The notes: a model not told the origin generated them from the sequence alone. 64,000 bases of DNA from Propionicimonas paludicola (GCF_002563675.1 NZ_PDJC01000001.1:682001-746000); one strand, 5' to 3'. Shown: positions 33,193 to 42,542, counted from the first letter of the stretch. Program-made: numbers and translations.

Positions 33193-34176
33193 ATGACCCT
33201 GCTGCCATTGTCCGTACCCGGCGTTCGGTTGTTCGAACCGAACATCGGGTTGGGAATCCTGATCGTCGCGATCGCATCTTTCGCCTTCGCCTCCGGGGCC
33301 ACCGTCCAGCACCTCGCGGTCGGCCGGACGGTCACCGCAGGTGCCGAGAACCGGTCGATGGGGCTGCGGCAACTCCTCAGCCTCCTGGTGAACCCGCGCT
33401 GGCTGCTCGGACTGGGGATCGTCGCCCTCGGGGCCACCATGCACATCGTGGCGTTGATGATGGCTCCGGTGACCGTGGTGCAGCCGGTCGGCATTCTCGC
33501 GGTGCCCTGGTCGGTTCTGCTGGCCGCCAAGATCCACGGCTTCAAGCCCACTCGTCAGATCTGGATCGCCGTGGCGTTGACCATCGTGGGCATCGTGGCG
33601 TTCACCGTGATCTCGGCCAGCTTCGCCGCTCCCGTGGTGGCTCTGCCGCCGACGATGATCATCGTGTTCTGTGTGGCGGTCTACCTGATCGGGGCGACGC
33701 TGGGGCTGATCGGCGGCTTCGGTCCGGCCCGGCTGCGCTGCCTGGCCTGGGCCACCGGCGGCTCGTTCTTCTACGGACTGTCCTCGGCGCTGGTGAAGAC
33801 GACCTCAGAGCTGCTCGCCGCCGGCGACTACCTGCACAGTCCGCTGTTCTGGGTGGTGGTCAGCTTCCTGCTCTGCAGCTACGCGACCGGCGGCTGGATG
33901 GTCCAGCAGGGCTACGCCAACGGTCCGGCCGAGATCGTGGTGGGTTCGATGACGACGACTGACCCGATCGTGGGGGTCACCTTCGGCATGGTGGTGCTCG
34001 GTGAGGGGGCGCTGCTCACCGTGGCGCCATCGCTGGGCATGCTGATCTCGGGGGCGGTGGCGATCTCCGGGGTGGTGCTGCTCTCCCGGTTCCATCCCGA
34101 GTCGCACAAGTATCTGGCTGCGGCTCCGGCGGCGTCCGAACCGTCGTCGGTGGCCGCCGTGGACGAGCCGGTCTAG
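33193..34176 (+). CDS. DMT-superfamily (EamA/NIPA-like) membrane transporter
   Basis: A 327-residue protein with nine to ten membrane helices. The repeated halves each carry EamA-like features (TVVQPVGILAVPWSVLLAAKIHG; TTTDPIVGVTFGMVVLGEG). The substrate is unknown. Its TAG stop shares the four bases CTAG (34173-34176) with the stop of the opposite-strand gene. Confidence 0.78.
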   Translation: MTLLPLSVPGVRLFEPNIGLGILIVAIASFAFASGATVQHLAVGRTVTAGAENRSMGLRQLLSLLVNPRWLLGLGIVALGATMHIVALMMAPVTVVQPVGILAVPWSVLLAAKIHGFKPTRQIWIAVALTIVGIVAFTVISASFAAPVVALPPTMIIVFCVAVYLIGATLGLIGGFGPARLRCLAWATGGSFFYGLSSALVKTTSELLAAGDYLHSPLFWVVVSFLLCSYATGGWMVQQGYANGPAEIVVGSMTTTDPIVGVTFGMVVLGEGALLTVAPSLGMLISGAVAISGVVLLSRFHPESHKYLAAAPAASEPSSVAAVDEPV

Positions 34177-34862
34177 CCCGAGATCGGCAAGGCGGACAGC
34201 TGGTCGCGGATTCCCGTCACCATGGCCAGCGTCGTATCGCCGCGGTCGGCGGCGAACCGCACCCAGCCGCGCACTTCCTGGCCTGCGAGGATCGGCTCGA
34301 AGGTCAGCGCCGGGGTCTGTGCGGACACCTGCGCCGGAGTGCGGACCTTGCCGGTGGTGTCGATCACGTTCAGTGAGTAGTCGAGGATGCCGGTGGTCAC
34401 CTTGATCCGGACCAACACCTCGAGTCCGCTGGCATCCCAGTGGTGCTCAACCACTTCCCAGCTGCCCGCCGGATCCCCGCCCGGCGCAATGAAAGGCTGC
34501 CCCGGTTCAGGAGTGGCGCTGCGTCCGGGTTCGCTGCTCTGGCCGGCCGACGTCGTCGGTGAGGGGCTGGCCGACGGCGGGGTGTTGGGCCGCCAGATGG
34601 TGGTGTAGACGATCAGAGCGGCCACCAGGACGACCGCCACCCCGGCCAGGATCGGCCACGGCGAGCGGGCCGGCGCGAACTGCTCGACCTGCACCTTCGG
34701 CAACCCGCCGGAGTGGGGACCGGGTGGAGGCGGCGCCGCCTGAGGGCCGCGGTTGGCATAGGAGGCATCATCGCTGGAGCCCAGCGGGGCCGGGGTCCAG
34801 TCGGGCGCGGGCCGCCCGCTCTGCGGCTCGGGTGCAGTCGGCGGCACTGACGGGTTGGACAT
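34173..34862 (-). CDS. Pro-rich single-pass membrane protein, unknown extracytoplasmic domain
   Basis: A 229-residue protein. The N-terminus (1-70) is Pro/Ser-rich and cytoplasmic, followed by one helix (WPILAGVAVVLVAALIVYTTIW, about 73-94), a Ser/Thr/Pro linker and a small domain of about 100 residues with a beta-rich pattern (VLVRIKVTTGILDYSLNVID). The overall plan resembles the protein at 8435. ATG 34862 is preferred over an upstream start because TAGCCT (34875-34870, minus) ends 7 bases before it, suggesting a leaderless transcript. Confidence 0.7.
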   Translation of the reverse strand: MSNPSVPPTAPEPQSGRPAPDWTPAPLGSSDDASYANRGPQAAPPPPGPHSGGLPKVQVEQFAPARSPWPILAGVAVVLVAALIVYTTIWRPNTPPSASPSPTTSAGQSSEPGRSATPEPGQPFIAPGGDPAGSWEVVEHHWDASGLEVLVRIKVTTGILDYSLNVIDTTGKVRTPAQVSAQTPALTFEPILAGQEVRGWVRFAADRGDTTLAMVTGIRDQLSALPISG

Positions 34863-34869
34863 CGCGCCC

Positions 34870-34875
34870 AGGCTA
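34870..34875 (-). promoter_or_regulatory. -10 element TAGCCT, leaderless start
   Basis: The hexamer ends 7 bases before ATG 34862 on the minus strand, with no Shine-Dalgarno between. Confidence 0.45.
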
Positions 34876-34977
34876 CCCGGTTCAGCCCATGGCTCGGATG
34901 TGGATGCGACCGGGTTCGGAGGCACGTCTTGTGGATCAGTGAACCTGACTCAGCCCGGAGGCCGACGATGACCGGGC

Positions 34978-35961
34978 ATGAGCATCCCGCAGCAGCAGCC
35001 CCGGCTATCGGTGCGCAACTTGGACGACCTGGTCGGCGTCGTCCCGTACTTGATCGGCTTCCACCCGCAGGAGTCCCTGGTCGTGATGATCCTCAACGGC
35101 GGACGAGTGGAACTCACCGCACGGGTGGATCTGGCGCCGATCTCGGAGCCGTCCGCGCTGGCCGAGTTCTGGTCGAGACTCGATCTGCGATTCCCACTGG
35201 CCGAGCCCTGGTTCCTCACTTTCAGCGAGGATCGGGAGTTGTCCTGGTCGGTGCTGGATCGCTGCGCGCTTTTAGTCGGTGAGCACCGGCTGGGCCGGGT
35301 GGTGGCCGTCGTCGGCGACTACTGGGAGGCGGACCGGCCCGGTGGTCCGGCCGGTGCCGTCCGAGCCAGCCCGAGTGCGGCCGAAGCCGCGCTGCTCGGG
35401 CTGCCGGCCCGGGCCTCCCGAGCCGAGCTGGCCGCGTTGGTGGCCGGCCCGGACGATGACGACCTCGACCACCTGGCCGAGCGTTTCGCCACCCTCGCCG
35501 AGTTCCTCGACCAGCGTGGCGGACGGGCGCGGCGGGCCATTCTCGATCGGCTGTTGCGTGCTGCGGGGCCGCTCTCGGATGAGGACGCCGTGATGGCGGC
35601 CATCCTGGTCAGCGAGCCGGCCCGGCAGCTGAGCGTCCTGCGCAGGCTGAGTCGGCAGAATGCCGAGCAGCAGGTCGAGCTGTGGGTCTCAGTGATCGGC
35701 CGCGCGCTGACCCCGTATCGGCCTGGCCCGCTGGGCCTGCTCGGGATGGCCGCCTGGCTGACCGGCAATGGCGCGCTGATGACGATCTGCCTGGAACAGC
35801 TGGAGATGGTCGATCCGCTGGGCCCGCTGGCCACCCTGCTGGACTGGCTGAACCTCAGGGTGCTGCCGCCCGACCTCTGGCCGAGCCATCGACGGGCCTT
35901 GCTCAGTGCGGTCGCCGACCACCTCACGGTGGTGGGGGCGGCGGCCACTCCCGGCGGCTGA
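34978..35961 (+). CDS. DUF4192-family protein
   Basis: A 327-residue soluble protein opening with the DUF4192 pattern LVGVVPYLIGFHPQESLVVMIL, followed by a helical C-terminal half ending in a GLLGMAAWLTGNGALMTICLEQ-like block typical of this actinobacterial family. Function is unknown. It precedes the leuS leader on the same strand, separated by about 60 bp from the leuS promoter. Confidence 0.8.
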   Translation: MSIPQQQPRLSVRNLDDLVGVVPYLIGFHPQESLVVMILNGGRVELTARVDLAPISEPSALAEFWSRLDLRFPLAEPWFLTFSEDRELSWSVLDRCALLVGEHRLGRVVAVVGDYWEADRPGGPAGAVRASPSAAEAALLGLPARASRAELAALVAGPDDDDLDHLAERFATLAEFLDQRGGRARRAILDRLLRAAGPLSDEDAVMAAILVSEPARQLSVLRRLSRQNAEQQVELWVSVIGRALTPYRPGPLGLLGMAAWLTGNGALMTICLEQLEMVDPLGPLATLLDWLNLRVLPPDLWPSHRRALLSAVADHLTVVGAAATPGG

Positions 35962-36024
35962 GCCGGCCGACCGTGGGGGTGGTCACCAGAGATCGGTGCG
36001 AAGCCGGTCCGGCGACCAATCGGA

Positions 36025-36030
36025 TACCAT
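36025..36030 (+). promoter_or_regulatory. -10 element TACCAT of the leuS leader
   Basis: TACCAT ends 8 bases before the GTG of the leader peptide, so the transcript would begin at or next to that codon and the leader peptide would be translated leaderlessly. Confidence 0.45.
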
Positions 36031-36038
36031 GGGGCACT

Positions 36039-36068
36039 GTGCACAGCGCATCCCTGCTTCTTCTTTAG
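36039..36068 (+). CDS. leuS leader peptide (MHSASLLLL)
   Basis: A nine-codon reading frame GTG...CTG CTT CTT CTT TAG, ending in four consecutive Leu codons directly before a pause-type hairpin and an intrinsic terminator ahead of leuS. This is the arrangement of a ribosome-mediated attenuator. Low charged tRNA-Leu would stall the ribosome on the Leu codons, disturb the first hairpin and favour read-through into leuS. CTT is a rare Leu codon in this GC-rich genome, and three in a row would sharpen the response. Confidence 0.85.
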   Translation: MHSASLLLL

Positions 36069-36130
36069 CCGCGACTGCTTAGGCAGACGCGGCGGCCCCT
36101 GGCGAGCCTGACGGCCCGCAGGGGTTTTTT
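36068..36130 (+). promoter_or_regulatory. leuS transcription attenuator (pause hairpin plus terminator)
   Basis: Hairpin 1: GCCGCG-A-CTGC (36068-36078), loop TTAG, GCAG-A-CGCGGC (36083-36093). Hairpin 2 (terminator): CCCCT-G-GCG-A-GCC (36096-36108), loop TGAC, GGC-C-CGCAGGGG (36113-36124), followed by six T (36125-36130). A possible antiterminator pairs TTAGGC (36079-36084) with GCCTGA (36106-36111), which would disrupt both. The 4-Leu leader peptide ends at the base of hairpin 1. Confidence 0.85.
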
Positions 36131-36163
36131 CATGTTTCGCCACCAGCGAGGAGAGTTCAGAAA

Positions 36164-38635
36164 GTGACCACCGAATCGGTCCGGGTCGGCTACGACGCCG
36201 CCGCCGCTCAGGAGAAATGGCAGCGGTTCTGGGAAGCCGACGGCACGTTCACCCCACTCGACGACGGCTCGCGTGAGCGGCGCTACATGCTCGACATGTT
36301 CCCCTACCCGTCCGGCGACCTGCACATGGGCCATGCCGAGGCCTTCGTGATGGGCGACATCGTTGCCCGTTACTGGAAGCTGTGCGGCTACGACGTGATG
36401 CATCCGATCGGCTGGGACTCCTTCGGGCTGCCCGCCGAGAACGCCGCCATCGCCCGCGACGCTCACCCGGCCGACTGGACCTACGCCAACATCGACACCC
36501 AGGCCGGCTCCTTCAAGCGCTACGGACTGGGCTTGGACTGGTCGCGCCGGCTGCACACCTCCGACCCGGAGTACTACCGCTGGACCCAGTGGCTGTTCCT
36601 GCGCTTCTACGAGCGCGGTCTGGCCTACCGCAAGGACAGCTACGTCAACTGGTGCCCGAACGACCAGACAGTGCTGGCCAACGAGCAGGTCGTCCAGGGA
36701 CTGTGTGAGCGCTGCAGCGCCGTGGTCACCAAGCGCAAGCTCACCCAGTGGTACTTCAAGATCACCGACTACGCGCAGCGGCTGCTCGATGACATGTCAC
36801 TGATCGAGGGGCATTGGCCCGATCGAGTGCTGACCATGCAGCGCAACTGGATCGGACGCTCCGAGGGCGCCTACGTCGACTTCCAGGTCGAGGGACGCGA
36901 GGAGCCGGTCCGGGTCTTCACCACCCGTCCGGACACCCTCTACGGTGCCACCTTCTTCGTGGTGGCCCCCGAGGCCGCCCTGGCCGCAGAGATCGTCACC
37001 GACGAGCAGCGTCCGGCGTTCGAGGAGTACCTGGAGGCCACCAAGCGGGCCACCGAGATCGAGCGGCAGTCCTCCGAGCGTCCCAAGTCGGGCGTGTTCC
37101 TGGGCGTCCACGCCATCAACCCGGTGAACAACGAGCTGCTGCCGATCTACGCGGCCGACTACGTGCTGGCCGACTACGGCACCGGCGCAGTGATGGCCGT
37201 CCCGGCTCACGACCAGCGCGACCTCGACTTCGCCAAGGCGTTCAACCTGCCGGTGCGGGTGGTCGTCGAGACCGGCTTGCCTGATCCGGCCGAGACCTTC
37301 GTGGCCACCCCGGGCGACGGCAGCTATGTGAACTCCCCGGTGCTGGAGGGCCTGGCCGACAAGAAGGCCGGTATCGCGGCTATCACCGCCAGCCTGGCCG
37401 AGCAGGGACGTGGCGAGTCCGCGGTCACCTTCCGGCTGCGCGACTGGCTGCTCAGCCGGCAGCGCTTCTGGGGCTGCCCGATTCCGATCATCCACTGCGC
37501 CACCTGTGGTGAGGTGCCGGTGCCCGACGATCAGCTGCCGGTCCGGCTGCCCGACCTGCGCGGTGCGGCTCTGGCTCCGAAGGGCACCAGCCCGCTGGCC
37601 TCGGCCACCGACTGGGTGAACGTCTCCTGCCCGAAGTGCGGCGGTGCGGCGCAGCGGGACACCGACACCATGGACACCTTCGTGGACTCGTCCTGGTACT
37701 ACTTCCGTTACTGCTCGCCGAACTACACCGAGGGTCCGTTCGACCCGGCCGAGGTGGCCAAGTGGATGCCGGTGGCCCAGTACGTCGGCGGTGTCGAGCA
37801 CGCGATCCTGCATCTGCTGTACTCGCGGTTCTTCACCAAGGTGCTCTCCGACATCGGCCTGGTCGACTTCCCGGAGCCGTTCATGTCCTTGATGAACCAG
37901 GGACAGGTGATCAACCAGGGCAAGGCCATGAGCAAGTCGCTGGGCAACGGGGTGGACCTGGGCAAGCAGATCGACGAGTTCGGGGTGGACGCCATCCGCA
38001 CCACCGTGGTCTTCGCCGGCCCGCCGGAGGACGACATCGACTGGGCCGACGTCTCGCCCGGCTCGACCCTGAAGTTCCTGCAGCGGGCCTTCCGGCTGGC
38101 CCAGGACGTCGCCAGCCCGGTCGACACCGATCCGGCCTCCGGTGATCTGAACCTGCGTCGGGCCACCCACCGCTCGGTCGCCGATGTCACCGAAGCGCTG
38201 GAGTCCAAGCGGTTCAACGTGGCCGTGGCCCGAATCATGGAGCTGGTCAACGCCACCCGCAAGGCGATCGACGCCGGGCCTGGTGCCGCTGATCCGGCCG
38301 TCCGTGAGGCCGCCGAGGCTGTCGCGGTGATCCTCAGCCCGATCGCGCCCTATGTGGCCGAGGAGATGTGGGAGCTGCTCGGTCATACGCCGTCGGTGGC
38401 CGCGGCATCCTGGCCGAAGGTCGATCCGGCGCTGCTGGTTGCTGAGCAGGTCACCTGTGTGGTGCAGGTGCAGGGCAAGGTTCGCGCCAAGCTGGACGTC
38501 TCGCCGAGCATCTCCGCCGAAGAACTCGAGGCGGTCGCGCTGGCCGATCCGGGCGTGCAGCGGGCCTTGGACGGCCGCGCCGTGCGCCAGGTGATCGTCC
38601 GGGCGCCCAAGCTGGTCAGCATCGTCCCGGCCTGA
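36164..38635 (+). CDS. leuS: Leucyl-tRNA synthetase
   Basis: An 823-residue class I synthetase. HIGH-type motif HMGH lies in [13 protein letters not shown]. The CP1 editing domain shows [18 protein letters not shown] and [16 protein letters not shown], and the KMSKS motif is AMSKS ([11 protein letters not shown]). The C-terminal domain ends [14 protein letters not shown]. Length is close to the bacterial norm. GTG 36164 has GAGGAGAG upstream. Expression is predicted to be controlled by the preceding Leu-codon attenuator. A strong hairpin follows. Confidence 0.97.
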   Translation: MTTESVRVGYDAAAAQEKWQRFWEADGTFTPLDDGSRERRYMLDMFPYPSGDLHMGHAEAFVMGDIVARYWKLCGYDVMHPIGWDSFGLPAENAAIARDAHPADWTYANIDTQAGSFKRYGLGLDWSRRLHTSDPEYYRWTQWLFLRFYERGLAYRKDSYVNWCPNDQTVLANEQVVQGLCERCSAVVTKRKLTQWYFKITDYAQRLLDDMSLIEGHWPDRVLTMQRNWIGRSEGAYVDFQVEGREEPVRVFTTRPDTLYGATFFVVAPEAALAAEIVTDEQRPAFEEYLEATKRATEIERQSSERPKSGVFLGVHAINPVNNELLPIYAADYVLADYGTGAVMAVPAHDQRDLDFAKAFNLPVRVVVETGLPDPAETFVATPGDGSYVNSPVLEGLADKKAGIAAITASLAEQGRGESAVTFRLRDWLLSRQRFWGCPIPIIHCATCGEVPVPDDQLPVRLPDLRGAALAPKGTSPLASATDWVNVSCPKCGGAAQRDTDTMDTFVDSSWYYFRYCSPNYTEGPFDPAEVAKWMPVAQYVGGVEHAILHLLYSRFFTKVLSDIGLVDFPEPFMSLMNQGQVINQGKAMSKSLGNGVDLGKQIDEFGVDAIRTTVVFAGPPEDDIDWADVSPGSTLKFLQRAFRLAQDVASPVDTDPASGDLNLRRATHRSVADVTEALESKRFNVAVARIMELVNATRKAIDAGPGAADPAVREAAEAVAVILSPIAPYVAEEMWELLGHTPSVAAASWPKVDPALLVAEQVTCVVQVQGKVRAKLDVSPSISAEELEAVALADPGVQRALDGRAVRQVIVRAPKLVSIVPA

Positions 38636-38645
38636 TCGTTAGCGG

Positions 38646-38677
38646 GCTCTGGGCCGCGCGTGGTGCGCGCCCGGAGC
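38646..38677 (+). terminator. Hairpin terminator after leuS
   Basis: GCTCTGGGC (38646-38654) pairs with GCCCGGAGC (38669-38677), one T-G, and continues as GCGC/GCGC around a GTGGT loop after a single bulged C. No T-tract follows. Confidence 0.6.
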
Positions 38678-38786
38678 TCGCGGCGGAGACTTCTTCGTTC
38701 GCACTCTGCGCCGCCTTCTGAGGTGCTACGGTCGCGCCATCGAGCGCATTTCGCGTGGCGCAAGGACGCATCCCGAGGGAGCGCAG

Positions 38787-39293
38787 ATGGCTGAGCAGAC
38801 AGAGATTCCCGCTTCGGCAGCGCGTGCGCGCACGGGCCTCCTCGCCCTGGTTGTCCTGCTCCATATCGCTGGCGTAGTGGTGAACTTGAACGCGGTTATC
38901 TCCGGCCGTAGCCCCAACCTCATGGAGTCGGTGGTCGCCGCAGCGTATGCAGCGAGCTGGTTCGCGTTCGCAGTGGTTGCCGGCTGGACGTCGGGCAGTC
39001 GGATGGTCAGGACGCTTGCGATCCTGTGGGCTGCCGTCCTCGCCATCTTCGGGCTCGCGCTCGCCGTCCGTGACGTAGAGCTCCTCCCGCAGGGGCTCCG
39101 CTCGGCGTTCATCCCCGTCCTGGCCGTACTGGCAACCCCGCTCTACGGTGCTTCTGGCGCGCTCCGAGTCGTTGATCCCTTGGTCGCGCTGCTGATCTGC
39201 ACGGCCGTGCTGGGCTTGAGCTGTTGCGTGGTCGCGTGGCTGGCCGCTCGGGCTGCCCAGCGGCGAGCATCATCGACGCAGGTCGCCGCCTGA
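38787..39293 (+). CDS. Four-helix membrane protein of unknown function
   Basis: A 168-residue protein with four predicted membrane helices (about 18-38, 47-68, 73-95 and 132-152) and short charged ends. I do not recognise a family. GGGAGCGCAG precedes ATG 38787. It lies between leuS and comEA; the codon use is similar to its neighbours. Confidence 0.6.
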   Translation: MAEQTEIPASAARARTGLLALVVLLHIAGVVVNLNAVISGRSPNLMESVVAAAYAASWFAFAVVAGWTSGSRMVRTLAILWAAVLAIFGLALAVRDVELLPQGLRSAFIPVLAVLATPLYGASGALRVVDPLVALLICTAVLGLSCCVVAWLAARAAQRRASSTQVAA

Positions 39294-39334
39294 GCTCCTG
39301 TTGAGCGCCCGCACGTGCAGCAGTCGCCAACGGT

Positions 39335-39361
39335 TGTGGATCGCCGTGCCGCTCATCCACA
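39335..39361. repeat. Inverted DnaA-box-like pair upstream of comEA
   Basis: TGTGGAT (39335-39341) and ATCCACA (39355-39361) are exact reverse complements; the longer forms TTGTGGATC and TCATCCACA each differ from the DnaA box TTATCCACA/TTGTGGATAA by about one base. They lie 50 bp upstream of comEA. Confidence 0.35.
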
Positions 39362-39410
39362 GCCAATGCTCGGCTGAACGTCTGACAGACATGCTGCCCA
39401 CTGTGAGGGC

Positions 39411-40241
39411 GTGAGGATTCCCGCCGAAGCTGAGTTGAGCGAGGTGGTTCGGGCTCGGCTCGAGCACCTGCTGTCCGAGCTGGAGCCTGCCGTGACCGGT
39501 GAGCCGAGGCGGGCGTGGGCTCCGAAGTCGTCCAGCGTCCCTAGCCAGGAGCCTGCGGTTCCGGTGGGGGAGTCGGCCGCTGGGGCGGGCGTGGCGGCGT
39601 CCGCTCCAGCGGTGGTGGCGCGGGTGTTGAGCTTCGGGCGTGAGCATCTGGTCGCGGTGGTGCTGATCTTGGTGGTGGGGACGGTCTGGACCGGCTACAG
39701 CCTGTTCCAGGCGCGGACGACGCCGGTGGCTGCGGCCGTGGCTCCGACGATCCTGGCCATGCCCACTCCTACCCCCACGCCGACGCCGAGTCCGGCATCG
39801 GTGCTGGTCCACGTGCTCGGCAGTGTGCACCGGCCGGGGGTGGTCCAGTTGGATGAGGGCAGTCGGGTGCAGGATGCGATCGCGGCGGCCGGTGGCCTGA
39901 CCGGCGACGCCGATCCCGGTGAGCTCAACCTGGCGGCGGTGTTGGTGGACGGCTCGCAACTGAAGATCGGCACCAAGAAGCACCCCGGTGGCGAGCTCCG
40001 ATCCGGTGCCACTGGTGAGCCTGGTAGCCCTGCGGGCGGGGCTGCGGAGGCGAAGATCTCGCTGAACACCGCCACCGTGGCCCAGTTGGACACGCTGCCC
40101 GGGATCGGGCCGGTGACTGCGCAGAAGATCCTCGACTGGCGCACCGAGCACGGCAAGTACACCGCCATCACCGAGCTGCAGGAGGTGGACGGAATCGGCC
40201 CCAAGACCTATGCCGACCTCGCCGCGCGCGTCCGGCTCTGA
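39411..40241 (+). CDS. comEA: ComEA-like DNA-binding competence protein
   Basis: A 276-residue protein. It has a cytoplasmic N-terminus of about 75 residues and a membrane helix near 80-102 (VAVVLILVVGTVWTGYSLF). A SLBB-like domain follows (VLVHVLGSVHRPGVVQLDEG..), then a C-terminal helix-hairpin-helix pair (LNTATVAQLDTLPGIGPVTAQKILDWR; LQEVDGIGPKTYADL). It binds incoming double-stranded DNA outside the membrane and passes it to ComEC. GTG 39411 is the likely start; the weak initiation region leaves some doubt. It overlaps comEC by 32 bp. Confidence 0.92.
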   Translation: MRIPAEAELSEVVRARLEHLLSELEPAVTGEPRRAWAPKSSSVPSQEPAVPVGESAAGAGVAASAPAVVARVLSFGREHLVAVVLILVVGTVWTGYSLFQARTTPVAAAVAPTILAMPTPTPTPTPSPASVLVHVLGSVHRPGVVQLDEGSRVQDAIAAAGGLTGDADPGELNLAAVLVDGSQLKIGTKKHPGGELRSGATGEPGSPAGGAAEAKISLNTATVAQLDTLPGIGPVTAQKILDWRTEHGKYTAITELQEVDGIGPKTYADLAARVRL

Positions 40242-42528
40242 CATCGACTATCGACCGCCGCTGCTGGCGTTGGCCGCGTGGCTGGGCGCCTGGCTGGGCA
40301 CCGGGCTGTCGCCCCTGATCGCCCTGCTGGGGATCGCCGTGGCCGGGTTGTTCGCCGCCTTGCTGAGGCGCCGTCCGCTGATCGCCGCCGTCGCTATCAC
40401 GCTGGCCTGTTGTGCAGGCCTGGCCACGCTGCATAGCTGGTCGGTGCACTCCAACCCGGTGGCCGAACTGGCCAATGACGGTGCGGTGGTGGTCGCCGAT
40501 CTCGAGGTCCACCAGGGTCAGCTCAGCGACAGTTCGCCCGGCGGACCGACCTGGATCGCGACTGCCCGGCTGGTCGCGGTGGAGGGACGCGGGCAGCTGT
40601 GGCAGTCCGGAGCTGAGCTGCGGGTATCGGCCACCGGTGCGCTGCTCGACGTGTGGGAGGAACTGCCGGTGGGCAGCACCGTCCGGGCCACGGTGAAGCT
40701 CGGCCCCACCGACCCGATCGACCAGGTCAGCGGCTGGGGCAGCCTGCGTTCACCGCCGACGGTGCTGGCCGACCCGGGCCCGGTGGACGCCGCGGTGAAC
40801 CACGTCCGGGCAGGCCTGCGGACGGCCGTGGCCGGCCTCCCCGAGGAACCGCGGGGGTTACTGCCGGGCCTGGTCCTGGGCGATACCTTGCAGATGCCGT
40901 CCACCCTGGTCGCCGAGTTCACGGTGGCCGGGCTGACCCACCTCACGGCGGTGTCCGGGGCCAACCTGATGTTGCTGTTGGCGGCGGTTTACTGGCTCGG
41001 CGGACGGCTGGGCGTCCTCGGCTGGTGGCGGCGCGGTCTGGGGCTGCTCACGGTGGCCGCCTTCGTGGTGCTGTGCCGGGGCGAGCCCAGCGTGCTGCGG
41101 GCGGCGGCCATGGGGCTGGTCGGGCTGGCTGCCCTGGGCTGGGCCAGCGCCGGGCAGGGGCTGCGCTACTTGTCCTGGGCGATCGTCGGGCTGGTCATGT
41201 TCGATCCGTGGCTGTCCCGCTCGGTCGGCTTCGTCTTGTCGGTGCTGGCCAGTGCCGGGATCATCTGGTGGGCCCGGCGTTGGTCGAAGGTGCTGGCGAC
41301 GTGGCTTCCGGGCTGGCTGGCCGAGGCGATCGCGGTGCCGATCGCGGCCCAGCTGGCCACCCAGCCGGTGGTCACCGCGATCTCGGGACAAGTGAGCGTG
41401 GTCGGCGTGCTGGCCAATCTGGTGGCCGCGCCGCTGGTCGGACCGGCCACCGTGCTGGGGTTCGCGGCGGCCGGGCTTTCGGTGATCGTCCCGCCGGCCG
41501 CGGTGGCGCTCGGCTGGGCCGGCGGCGGCTTCGCCCAGGTGCTGTGCTGGGTAGCTCACGCGGCGACCGCGTTCCCGGGGGCGGCCGTCACCTGGCCGGC
41601 CAGCCCGGCCGGACTGGCTCTGCTGGTGGTCGGCTGTGGCGTCCTGTCCTTGGCGGCGCCGCTGATGTGGGCTCGCCCGTGGCTGAGTGTGCTGGTCGGC
41701 TTGGCTCTGGTGTTCGCGCTGATCCGGGCCCCGAGTGTGCCGGGTTGGCCGGCCAAGGACTGGCTGGTGGTCAGCTGTGATGTGGGTCAGGGGGACGCCA
41801 CCGTGTTGCGGGCCGGGCCGGATGCGGCAGTCGTGGTGGACACCGGCCCCGACCCAGCTCTGGTGGATCGCTGCTTGTCCCAGCTCGGGATCACCCGGGT
41901 GCCGTGGCTGATCCTCACTCATCTGCACGCCGACCACGCCGCCGGAGTGGCCGGAGTGGCCAGGGGACGCCGCGTCGAGCGGCTGCTCTACTCGGGCGTG
42001 GAGACTCCGACCGGCAACTGGAGAGAGGCGCTGGCTGCCCTGCCCGAGGTGCCGCGCGTCGTCGCCGGTCCGGGGACGGTGATCGGGGCCGGCCAGGTCC
42101 GGGTGCAGGTGCTATCCCGGCGTCCGCTGCTGGCCCCCGGCGTCGATGATCAGGACTCGTCCGAGGAGAACGACTCCTCGCTGGTGATGCGGGCCGAGCT
42201 ACCCGGCCTGCGCGTGGTGCTGGCCGGCGACGTCGAGCCGGCCGGACAGGACGCCGCGCTGGCCACCGGCGCCGACCTGAGCGCCCAGGTGCTGCTGGTG
42301 CCGCACCACGGATCGGCGCGACAGTCCGAGGGCTTCCTGCGCTCGATCGGCGCTTCGGTGGCCCTGATCAGCGTCGGCGCACACAACGACTACGGCCACC
42401 CGGCGGCCCGCACCCTGTCCACCGTCGGCTCCACCGGCGCCCGGGTCTTCCGCACCGACCGCAACGGAGCCATCGCGGTGGCGTCCGGTCCGGACGGGCT
42501 GCTGGTCACCACCCAGCGCCCGTCCTGA
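40210..42528 (+). CDS. comEC: ComEC DNA uptake channel / metallo-hydrolase
   Basis: A 772-residue protein. The N-terminal membrane and OB-type (DUF4131) region is followed by the competence domain with LPGLVLGDTLQMP and FTVAGLTHLTAVSGANL and about ten helices. The C-terminal metallo-beta-lactamase domain (from about residue 515) has DVGQGDATVL, LTHLHADHAAG and VLLVPHHGS, a complete metal-binding set. It carries single-stranded DNA across the membrane and may degrade the other strand. ATG 40210 has no clear Shine-Dalgarno, so it is probably coupled to comEA. Confidence 0.93.
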   Translation: MPTSPRASGSDIDYRPPLLALAAWLGAWLGTGLSPLIALLGIAVAGLFAALLRRRPLIAAVAITLACCAGLATLHSWSVHSNPVAELANDGAVVVADLEVHQGQLSDSSPGGPTWIATARLVAVEGRGQLWQSGAELRVSATGALLDVWEELPVGSTVRATVKLGPTDPIDQVSGWGSLRSPPTVLADPGPVDAAVNHVRAGLRTAVAGLPEEPRGLLPGLVLGDTLQMPSTLVAEFTVAGLTHLTAVSGANLMLLLAAVYWLGGRLGVLGWWRRGLGLLTVAAFVVLCRGEPSVLRAAAMGLVGLAALGWASAGQGLRYLSWAIVGLVMFDPWLSRSVGFVLSVLASAGIIWWARRWSKVLATWLPGWLAEAIAVPIAAQLATQPVVTAISGQVSVVGVLANLVAAPLVGPATVLGFAAAGLSVIVPPAAVALGWAGGGFAQVLCWVAHAATAFPGAAVTWPASPAGLALLVVGCGVLSLAAPLMWARPWLSVLVGLALVFALIRAPSVPGWPAKDWLVVSCDVGQGDATVLRAGPDAAVVVDTGPDPALVDRCLSQLGITRVPWLILTHLHADHAAGVAGVARGRRVERLLYSGVETPTGNWREALAALPEVPRVVAGPGTVIGAGQVRVQVLSRRPLLAPGVDDQDSSEENDSSLVMRAELPGLRVVLAGDVEPAGQDAALATGADLSAQVLLVPHHGSARQSEGFLRSIGASVALISVGAHNDYGHPAARTLSTVGSTGARVFRTDRNGAIAVASGPDGLLVTTQRPS

Positions 42529-42542
42529 GCCGTCCGAGACCG

